A stretch of 29,965 nucleotides of DNA from a virus. The stretch covers positions 1 through 29,965 of IMG/VR virus record IMGVR_UViG_3300008740_000035, one strand, 5' to 3'. Under the pieces are notes generated by a model, which was given only the letters and a program-made list of their open reading frames with translations, did not search any database and was not told the DNA's origin. The translations under genes were made by a program, and so were the position numbers. Below are positions 22,105 through 28,252 of the stretch, piece after piece; the stretch's first letter is position 1; every line of letters starts with the position of its first letter.

Positions 22105-22494
22105 ATGAAAGCACTCGCCATAGCCCTCGCGCTAATCTCTTTTCCAGTCTTGGCGCAATCTCCCCCGGCAGGGATCAAGCCTGTGGTCGTGAAGATGCAA
22201 CTGTTCTGCGCCGACTCGTTTGAATACCTGATGAACATTCTTGCGGTTGATTTCGGAGAAACAGTCATCGCAATGGGGTATTTAAAAGAAGGGGAGAATC
22301 CAACGACCCTACTGATCTTCGCCAACGAAAAAAAGACACATTCAACCATCGTGGTCACGAAGCGCACAAAAATGGGCGAACAAGCGTGTATGGCTTGGAG
22401 CGGGACATCGCCGTCGGGGATGGCGTTCAGCGTCAACCCGAATCCACAGTTTCCGCCAGAACCAGAGAGAAAGGAAAATGGGATTGAAATGTGA
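22105..22494 (+). CDS. Secreted or periplasmic protein of unknown function (129 aa)
   Basis: The first 18 residues, MKALAIALALISFPVLAQ, form a good signal peptide with a probable cleavage after Ala-Gln or VLA. The mature part has two Cys residues (FCADSF and EQACMAW) that could form a disulfide. Mixed beta/alpha segments follow, then a Pro-rich tail. I do not recognise a domain and there is no enzyme motif. It stands first in a run of envelope-directed small proteins, so a lysis or superinfection role is possible but unproven. The direct repeats at 22069-22104 lie just upstream. The stop overlaps the next start. Confidence 0.68.
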   Translation: MKALAIALALISFPVLAQSPPAGIKPVVVKMQLFCADSFEYLMNILAVDFGETVIAMGYLKEGENPTTLLIFANEKKTHSTIVVTKRTKMGEQACMAWSGTSPSGMAFSVNPNPQFPPEPERKENGIEM

Positions 22495-22724
22495 TGGAGA
22501 TACAATCCTTGATAGATTTTGCGTTCGGACTGGTAATTGTCGTGGTTGGGTTCGTAGTTAAGAGGATTTTCGTAATCACGGATAGACTCGCAGAGGCTGA
22601 TCGTCAACTCCACGAGAGGGTGACCAAGGTACAAACTCAGTATGTCTCCAAAGCAGATTTTGAAACTGCCGTAGATAGGATTATCGACTGCATCAATCGA
22701 CTCGAATCGAAGATGGAAAAATGA
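22494..22724 (+). CDS. Small membrane-anchored coiled-coil protein 1 (76 aa)
   Basis: One hydrophobic span (about residues 7-25: FAFGLVIVVVGFVV) is followed by a basic KRIF turn and a long charged helix to the end (LAEADRQLHERV...INRLESKMEK). This looks like an N-terminal anchor plus coiled coil. ATG 22494 overlaps the preceding stop; a GTG one codon earlier would add one residue. Inner-membrane spanins and small holins can have this shape, as can unrelated phage membrane proteins, so the role is open. Confidence 0.65.
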   Translation: MEIQSLIDFAFGLVIVVVGFVVKRIFVITDRLAEADRQLHERVTKVQTQYVSKADFETAVDRIIDCINRLESKMEK

Positions 22725-22882
22725 GCGAGAGCCTTGTTCTCGTGGATGTTGTCGGAAAACTATGGCCTATTTTCATTGGTTTGGTCACGTTGATATTTGT
22801 GCTGTCTCGACTATGGACTGATGTCGAAACTTTGAAAGAAAAGGTGAAGACCCTTTTCAACCTATTCAACAAGAATGGCTGA
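22721..22882 (+). CDS. Small membrane-anchored coiled-coil protein 2 (53 aa)
   Basis: Start overlaps the previous stop by ATGA. Residues 12-30 (KLWPIFIGLVTLIFVLSRLW) form one membrane span, followed by a short amphipathic helix DVETLKEKVKTLFNLF and a basic end. It repeats the design of the protein before it in a shorter form and could be a holin-type partner. Family not recognised; the coding call rests on the overlap and the clear membrane topology. Confidence 0.6.
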   Translation: MSESLVLVDVVGKLWPIFIGLVTLIFVLSRLWTDVETLKEKVKTLFNLFNKNG

Positions 22883-22887
22883 GTCAG

Positions 22888-23331
22888 GTGGCTGGTAGAA
22901 AAGGTGAGTCCCCCGTAAATTTATCGGATCAAACCAACGTCGGTTTGCCGATCCGTAACCTAATCGGCCTAGCCTCGGCAGTAGCCATAGGGACATGGGC
23001 ATGGTTCGGGTTACAGGAAAGGCTGAACAAATTAGAAACCAATCAAATCCTGATGCAGAAGTCTGTCGAACAGAATGAAAACTTCAGAATTAAATGGCCC
23101 AGAGGGGAATTAGGCGCTCTTCCGGCGGACGCTGAACAGTTCATGCTTTTAGAGCATCTCGCCTCTGAGTTTGCGAAGTTACAGGGAATTATAGAAACAG
23201 GCAAGGCTCCGTATGATCAGCAACAGGCTTTAACCCTCGACTTCTTCAAACAGCGAATCGAAAATTTGGAGCGCCACGTCGAAGTGTTGAAGGACAAGAC
23301 GAGCGAGATGAAGGCAAACGGAGGACATTGA
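22888..23331 (+). CDS. Membrane-anchored coiled-coil protein 3 (147 aa)
   Basis: An N-terminal cytoplasmic stretch of about 22 residues and one span (IRNLIGLASAVAIGTWAWFG, residues 22-41) precede a coiled coil interrupted by KWPRGELGALPADAEQFMLL. That Trp-Pro-Arg / LPADAEQF motif is one I have seen in marine phage proteins of unknown function. The C-terminal 40 residues are again helical and charged. Start is GTG 22888, with only weak ribosome-site support. Third consecutive protein with anchor plus coil; a spanin-like envelope role is a hypothesis. Confidence 0.68.
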   Translation: MAGRKGESPVNLSDQTNVGLPIRNLIGLASAVAIGTWAWFGLQERLNKLETNQILMQKSVEQNENFRIKWPRGELGALPADAEQFMLLEHLASEFAKLQGIIETGKAPYDQQQALTLDFFKQRIENLERHVEVLKDKTSEMKANGGH

Positions 23332-23580
23332 ATGGAAACTTTATTTGTGTTGCTCCTCTATATGAATGGAGCAGTTAAAGAGCATATGGCCTACTGGGAA
23401 GACCCTACTACGAAAGAGTGGGTTGAAATGGGTTTACCCGGATGCCTTGCGATGAAAAGGACATTAAAGCGCCAAGGATGGTATGACACGCAAGGGGGCA
23501 GATACGCCTGTGAAAAGCGGGTCGTAGAAACAAGAATCAATTGGGAAGACAAGAAAGTGATCGCGAGAATTGTTGAATGA
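23332..23580 (+). CDS. Unknown small protein (82 aa)
   Basis: Strong start: GGAGG at 23320-23324, seven bases from the ATG. The N-terminus is hydrophobic (METLFVLLLYMNGAV) but short for a full membrane span; it may be a strand or a weak signal. Two Cys (GLPGCLAMKRTLKRQ and YACEKR) could pair. The middle DPTTKEWVEMGLPGC and the C-terminal helix are otherwise undistinctive. I associate similar proteins with marine phages but know no function. It ends in an ATGA overlap with the next gene. Confidence 0.65.
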   Translation: METLFVLLLYMNGAVKEHMAYWEDPTTKEWVEMGLPGCLAMKRTLKRQGWYDTQGGRYACEKRVVETRINWEDKKVIARIVE

Positions 23581-23795
23581 AAGTGTTTGATGTAAACCAT
23601 GCAAAAGGGAAATATTTCAGCCATGCGCGACACGCAGGAACATTGTGCTTCCTGTTTACTGCAACCGGGATCGTTGGACTGGCGCACGTTGTTGTTCCAA
23701 GTTTTCTGCCCGAATTCATGTCGAGAATGAACGCAAGATTGGCTTTGAAGATGAACAAAAAAATGTGTGAATGCCCAGATGAGGCGCAACTATGA
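23577..23795 (+). CDS. Small membrane protein, DUF6356-like (72 aa)
   Basis: The pattern F.VNH.KGKYFSHARHAG, then a hydrophobic span (LCFLFTATGIVGLAHVVVPS, about residues 23-42), resembles the DUF6356 family of small membrane proteins with a His-rich N-terminus. The C-terminus is short and basic with a CEC motif. It is the last gene of the membrane-directed cluster before the internal virion genes. The match is from memory of the pattern and the function of that family is unknown. Confidence 0.6.
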   Translation: MKVFDVNHAKGKYFSHARHAGTLCFLFTATGIVGLAHVVVPSFLPEFMSRMNARLALKMNKKMCECPDEAQL

Positions 23796-23825
23796 TTGAT
23801 CAAAAGAGAATTTTGGGGGTGTGTT

Positions 23826-24800
23826 GTGGCTAATGGCGGCGGTGGTAGTGATGGAGCCGCTGGACTTTATCCGATAACAGACCCGCGTCACCCGGACTAT
23901 GTGCCGCCCGCGACTACGCCGACTCCTCCGACAACGACCACACCGGCTCCTCCAACGGCAAGCCCACCGGCAAGTCCTACGGCAAGTCCTACGGCAAGCC
24001 CAACGGCGAGTCCAACGGCGAGTCCGACTCCAGAGCCGGAGCCAGAGCCAGAGCCAGAGTATCAGCCGCCATCTCTTACGGATGAAGTTCCGTATGCACA
24101 AACAGCGGTTGCGGGTATGCCCACTCTTGGAGACCCAACTAATATACCCTCTCCGGCGCAGAGAACTGTTGATCCGCAAGAGTTAGTTGAGTATAGGATG
24201 TCCCAGATGATGAAGCAGGACAGTCCATATACTCAGCAAGCGGTCACTAACGCCGTTCAATGGGCAAACTCAAGGGGATTGCTAAACACATCAATTGCGG
24301 CGAGTGCTGGGCTGGATGCGGCGATCAAGAGCGTTTTGCCTATCGCGCAACAGGATGCCACAACCTTGCATGGACAGGCGCTTGAAAATCAGAGAGCCGT
24401 TAACGAGTTCTTGATGCAGGATTACCTGACGCGAAACCAGTTCAAGTTAACAGAGTTTGGCGCTAAGGCAACAACCTATAACCAAGGTTTGCAACAGGCT
24501 TATAGTAAAAACGAGCAAGCAATCCAAAACGCATGGGCGGAGCATCAAAACGCTTTAGAGCGTCTGTTAAAGAAGAAGTTAGAAGAGATGAGAATTGCCG
24601 CCGCCGCGGCGGGACAGAAGTCTGGGCAGGATCATTCCTCTGGAGAGAACGCTAAACGGTGTAGGCAGAATGCATTATCTAAACTTAATGCGAGACTGCT
24701 TGACATCGAGGCAATGGCTGACACTATATCAGCAGAGCGTTATGTCCAACTTCAAACGATGGCGAGACAGGCATATGATAAAGACGTGGCGGCTTGTTGA
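23826..24800 (+). CDS. Internal virion protein with Pro-rich N-terminus (324 aa)
   Basis: Likely ejected with or packed inside the head. A Gly-rich start (MANGGGGSDGAAG) leads to residues 26-78, almost only Pro, Thr, Ala, Ser and Glu, including six tandem ASPT units and an EP run. A helical region from about residue 110 holds DSPYTQQAVTNAVQWANSRG followed by LLNTSIAASAGLDAAI and LPIAQQDATTL, which I associate with structural proteins of marine podoviruses. GTG 23826 is chosen because GGGGGT sits 6 bases upstream; a TTG at 23796 would add ten residues with no ribosome site. The stop overlaps the GNAT-like gene. Confidence 0.68.
   Translation: MANGGGGSDGAAGLYPITDPRHPDYVPPATTPTPPTTTTPAPPTASPPASPTASPTASPTASPTASPTPEPEPEPEPEYQPPSLTDEVPYAQTAVAGMPTLGDPTNIPSPAQRTVDPQELVEYRMSQMMKQDSPYTQQAVTNAVQWANSRGLLNTSIAASAGLDAAIKSVLPIAQQDATTLHGQALENQRAVNEFLMQDYLTRNQFKLTEFGAKATTYNQGLQQAYSKNEQAIQNAWAEHQNALERLLKKKLEEMRIAAAAAGQKSGQDHSSGENAKRCRQNALSKLNARLLDIEAMADTISAERYVQLQTMARQAYDKDVAAC
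23958..24029 (+). repeat. Six tandem 12-bp units (ASPT repeats)
   Basis: Six consecutive 12-base units of the type GCAAGTCCTACG encode Ala-Ser/Pro-Pro-Thr. Two neighbours are identical, so slippage is a likely origin. A GAGCCA run encoding an EP repeat follows immediately. Confidence 0.85.
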
Positions 24801-25246
24801 TGGCTAGAGAAGCCACGCTGAAAGACATTCCAGATTTAATCACCTTTATTAAGCCATTCCATGAGGGCGGTGGATATAAAGATATCCAGTTTCAGAACAA
24901 TGTCGCTGTAAAAAGTCTCACAGCCATGTTGTCCTCCCCAATGCATAAGGTATGGGTGGTTGAACGAGATGGGCAAATCTGCGCCGCGTTAGGGGTGATC
25001 AGTCAGGAACTCTGGTTCACCAAGAGACACTACGCAACCAACCTGTTTCTTTGTGCAAACGGAAAGGGGAAAGGAACCGCGGGATTCTTATTGCGTCGTT
25101 TCAAACGATGGGTCAATGAGCGCCCAATTATTAAAGATGTCACCCTCGCTGTAACCAGCGAAATAGGAGATGTTGAACGTGTTGAGAAACTGTATCAAGC
25201 AGTTGGATTCAAACGCCTCGGCGGATTATTCAGGTTAGAAATATGA
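24800..25246 (+). CDS. GNAT-like acetyltransferase-fold protein (148 aa)
   Basis: Opening REATLKDIPDLITFIKPFH is the usual GNAT first strand and helix. The middle (HKVWVVERDGQICAALGVIS) and a loop LFLCANGKGKGTAGFLLRRF match the acetyl-CoA-binding region, and VEKLYQAVGFKRLGGLFRLE is the typical GNAT ending. Phage T7 gp13, an internal virion assembly protein, belongs to this fold group, and this gene sits inside the ejection-protein cluster, so a gp13-like role is plausible. It could equally be an active enzyme modifying host proteins. Start is ATG 24800, overlapping the previous stop; a TTG six bases upstream is less likely. Confidence 0.7.
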   Translation: MAREATLKDIPDLITFIKPFHEGGGYKDIQFQNNVAVKSLTAMLSSPMHKVWVVERDGQICAALGVISQELWFTKRHYATNLFLCANGKGKGTAGFLLRRFKRWVNERPIIKDVTLAVTSEIGDVERVEKLYQAVGFKRLGGLFRLEI

Positions 25247-26322
25247 GCGGACTTTTTAAATCAGTAGGTAAGGCCTTCAAGAAAATCGGTAAGGTCATCA
25301 AAAAGATTGCCCCGGTGCTTATCGTAGCGGCGGCTGTTTACTTTGGTGGCTCATACCTGATGGCATCTTCCGGGGCTGGAACAGCCGCCGCTGGAGCGTC
25401 CGTTACATATGGCGCTGGAGGAGTAGGGGCGGCTTTCACTAAATCCGCTGGCGTGTGGAAATCATTCCTTGGAGGACTCTCCAGTGGAACTGCTTCCAAG
25501 TCTGCTGTCGCGTTTGCTGAAGGCTCGTTTAAAGCCTCACAAGCGGGGATGGCGCTCTCAGGTCAGGTTGCCGCAGGAACCGCGGCAGTCAACAACCTTT
25601 CCACAATGGGAACCGTTGGTGAGGCAGTCAGCGCTGGCGTCAATATGGCGCAGTCTGCTTTCTCCTCTGGCGCTGATCCGCAGTCCTCTTGGGGAATCCT
25701 TTGGAACGGGCTTAATGACGTAACCGCTCCTGCGGCTGATGCGGCTCAGGCGGCTGGGGGACTTATAGAGACAAGCGGCGAGCAACTTCTCTCTCCAGAT
25801 CAACTGTCTACTTTAGACGCTGAAATGTATGACCAAAATACATGGATGGCGGACAATACGATGCTCAGTCCCGGCGAAGTGTCCACAGACAGCGCCGTCT
25901 CAGGTGTTTCTGATGGCTATGGAATGGGAACAAGCCCTGCTAATCAAACAGGGTTTGCAGGGAGCGCGGCTGGGCCTGTCACTCAAGCGTCCACCGTTCA
26001 GGCTACGGCATCTGGTCAAGGACTTCTTACAGCACCCGCAACTACGGAAAAACCGTCTGCGCTTATGCAAATGATTTTAAAGAACTCGGAAGAGCGCCTT
26101 CAAGTCCTAAAGGACGCGAACGATCTAGCAAGAGAGCAAGTCGCGGCTAGAGCAAGAGCAGACGAAATGAAACTCTGGCTGACAGGGGGCGGAATGTTCT
26201 TGAATACGATGGGTCAGTGGCAACAGGCCAGCGCCGCAGAGGAGGAGAGGAAACGCAGGCTGAACTTTAAGGGACACAATACTTCTTATGATCCATATAA
26301 GGGGATCAAGGGGATAGCGTAA
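25243..26322 (+). CDS. Internal virion/ejection protein (359 aa)
   Basis: N-terminus is a basic amphipathic helix (GLFKSVGKAFKKIGKVIKKI) followed by a membrane-like span (APVLIVAAAVYFGGSYLMA), a combination often seen in proteins that cross the host envelope during DNA ejection. The middle is rich in Gly, Ala, Ser and Gln and mostly low complexity. Residues about 270-345 form a charged helix. It resembles gp14-type internal virion proteins in design, though no sequence motif proves that. Overlaps by ATGA upstream and TAATG downstream. Confidence 0.7.
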   Translation: MSGLFKSVGKAFKKIGKVIKKIAPVLIVAAAVYFGGSYLMASSGAGTAAAGASVTYGAGGVGAAFTKSAGVWKSFLGGLSSGTASKSAVAFAEGSFKASQAGMALSGQVAAGTAAVNNLSTMGTVGEAVSAGVNMAQSAFSSGADPQSSWGILWNGLNDVTAPAADAAQAAGGLIETSGEQLLSPDQLSTLDAEMYDQNTWMADNTMLSPGEVSTDSAVSGVSDGYGMGTSPANQTGFAGSAAGPVTQASTVQATASGQGLLTAPATTEKPSALMQMILKNSEERLQVLKDANDLAREQVAARARADEMKLWLTGGGMFLNTMGQWQQASAAEEERKRRLNFKGHNTSYDPYKGIKGIA

Positions 26323-26939
26323 TGGCTGAATTACCACCACAGATGCCTATGTTACCAGATCAGGAAATATTGCCGGAAGGAATCGTGGAGCAACCGCCTA
26401 TGGAGAGCGCGGCCTTGCAAGTTGATGATGAACAAGCCAACGAATCCGCAGTTAAAATTATACTGTCATCAAAATCGCGTATGTACGGAGACGAGTTTGA
26501 TCAGTATATGCAAGTTCTCCAGTCCAGCGATAACTTGGTTGAAGACCTCGCAATGGTTTCCCTGAGTTTATTGGTTCCTGAAATAGAGGCCGTTTCAGCG
26601 GGAGGCCCAGTTCCTTTTGATCACCTTATGGATGTATCAGCAGAGGTGGTATCTGAAGCCTATGACATGGCGGTTCAAACTGGTGTTTATCAGCCATCCA
26701 ATGAAGAGGAGATTGAGAGAAACCAGAATATCTCCCTAACAATGGTCGCTGGAGAATTAGGTAAGTCTTTTAGCGAGGGCGATTCAATCCCAGAGGGAAG
26801 CGTTGAGCATTTTATTGAAAGCGTTATGGATGGAAATTATGACCACCTTCCTACCGAGGCTGATGTTGCTCCAGATATGCCTCCCGCAATTCCGAGAGGA
26901 GGGATTTCAGTTTCCCCAGAGGGAGGAATGCCAGTATGA
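26322..26939 (+). CDS. Acidic protein in the internal virion cluster (205 aa)
   Basis: Pro- and Met-rich N-terminus (residues 1-30), then an acidic helical domain (about 40-170) with SRMYGDEFDQYMQVLQSSDN and a hydrophobic patch LAMVSLSLLVPEIEAVSAGG. The tail is Pro/Gly-rich (PPAIPRGGISVSPEGG). I do not recognise a family. AAGGGGA at 26308-26314 sits seven bases from the ATG, a good ribosome site, and the ATG also overlaps the previous stop. Its location suggests an internal virion component or assembly partner. Confidence 0.65.
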   Translation: MAELPPQMPMLPDQEILPEGIVEQPPMESAALQVDDEQANESAVKIILSSKSRMYGDEFDQYMQVLQSSDNLVEDLAMVSLSLLVPEIEAVSAGGPVPFDHLMDVSAEVVSEAYDMAVQTGVYQPSNEEEIERNQNISLTMVAGELGKSFSEGDSIPEGSVEHFIESVMDGNYDHLPTEADVAPDMPPAIPRGGISVSPEGGMPV

Positions 26940-28252
26940 GCCAGTCATCTGGAATACTATTCGCCAGTCTTGGCGAAAACTTAATGAAGTTTGCGGATAT
27001 TCAGCACAGCACAAAGATTTCCTCGTTAGAGGCTGAGGCCCAACGCCGCAAAGAACTCCGTCTTCAGGAGATGCAGTTAAGCCAAAACGATATAACAAAC
27101 GCTTTTCGTGTGGCTGATTATGAATCCTCTCAGGAGAGGCTTGGCATTGCTAAGGAGTCAGCGCAATTGGCTAAGGATAAGTTCGATTACGAAAAAGAGC
27201 AGGACTTACTTCCTGATTACCACTGGACAAAACAAAACGTATACGGGCATTACACCGAAGAAGTTAAAGACGAACTGAGTCCCACTGGATACCGTCAAGA
27301 GCAACAGTGGGGAATTGTTGCTCAACGGAGTGTCGGCATAAACAAAAAAGACCCGGATGACATCCGCATCCTCAATCCGGATGGAACCATGACCCGCGGA
27401 ACCACCGCAGATGTTGAGGTCGATTTGCTGGAAGGAATAGATGCAGATGTGTTAAGCAAACTTAAATCTAAATTCCGCTCAATCGTAGGAGAAGACCCGA
27501 CTGATGAACAAATTGCGTTAGCGTATCAAACTGGTGTTGCTAACGGTTCTATCGTAAACGGTAAGATTGTTGATGAATCCGCCGCAGACACTCCCCCTGC
27601 CGCAGAAGCGCCTGCCGCAGAAGCGCCTTCCGCCGCCGCTGTTGCTAAACCTGACCCAAATGTGTCTACCAACCAACTATCGCACAGCATATATGATCCC
27701 CCGAATCCTTTGGGTATTAAATCTAGCCCTGAATACAAAGCCGGAAGCGCACTTGCAGGCGGTATTGAGTTAGTGGCAGACGCTGTAAGCGGCTTACAAG
27801 GGTCGGACATTGCGGCTGAAATAAAGGCCGCGGCTGAAAAGGAAATGGCAGAAAAAAAATATTTTGCAGAGTATCAAATCAACCCGAGCGGTGCTAGAAC
27901 ATTCGACCCATCCGATGGCATGGGCGTGAATACAAGTTCCCAAACGGGAAGTTTCCCGGCAATCAATACAGGTGGTCAAGCCGTTCCAGAACTTCCGCCC
28001 TCAGCAAAGCCCACAGTGGTATCCCCAACCCAGCCATTCACAATGTCAGAGGCGTATGGATACAATGCTGAACAATCTAAGAATTTAGTGGAAAGGCTGA
28101 TAAAAGATTTGGAGGCCGCAGACGTGCCTAAAGATATTATCCAAAAATCGTTAATGAACCTGCTTGGACAAATACCGACAGAACAAGCAAATGGAGAATT
28201 CGCCAAAGCATTGGCGACCGCCTATTACGAGTTCACCAAGGGATCAAACTAG
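26936..28252 (+). CDS. Internal virion protein (438 aa)
   Basis: Residues 1-95 form a long charged coiled coil (SLEAEAQRRKELRLQEMQLS ... LAKDKFDYEKEQD). A mixed domain follows (about 95-215), then an Ala/Pro-rich linker (AAEAPAAEAPSAAAVAKPDP) and a C-terminal helix-rich part (380-438). GGGAGG at 26921-26926, nine bases before the ATG, is a strong ribosome site. Its role as an ejected protein is inferred from the coil-linker build and from lying between two other such genes. Its stop is directly followed by the large terminal protein. Confidence 0.68.
   Translation: MSQSSGILFASLGENLMKFADIQHSTKISSLEAEAQRRKELRLQEMQLSQNDITNAFRVADYESSQERLGIAKESAQLAKDKFDYEKEQDLLPDYHWTKQNVYGHYTEEVKDELSPTGYRQEQQWGIVAQRSVGINKKDPDDIRILNPDGTMTRGTTADVEVDLLEGIDADVLSKLKSKFRSIVGEDPTDEQIALAYQTGVANGSIVNGKIVDESAADTPPAAEAPAAEAPSAAAVAKPDPNVSTNQLSHSIYDPPNPLGIKSSPEYKAGSALAGGIELVADAVSGLQGSDIAAEIKAAAEKEMAEKKYFAEYQINPSGARTFDPSDGMGVNTSSQTGSFPAINTGGQAVPELPPSAKPTVVSPTQPFTMSEAYGYNAEQSKNLVERLIKDLEAADVPKDIIQKSLMNLLGQIPTEQANGEFAKALATAYYEFTKGSN

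Noticed and set aside
22089-22634. Minus-strand frame of 181 codons
   Set aside because: It covers two plus-strand genes with signal peptide and membrane segments and would be the only reverse gene in the window.
23790-24179. Minus-strand frame rich in Arg, Trp and Cys
   Set aside because: It is the complement of the Pro/Thr/Ser/Glu repeats and has extreme composition, typical of a shadow frame.
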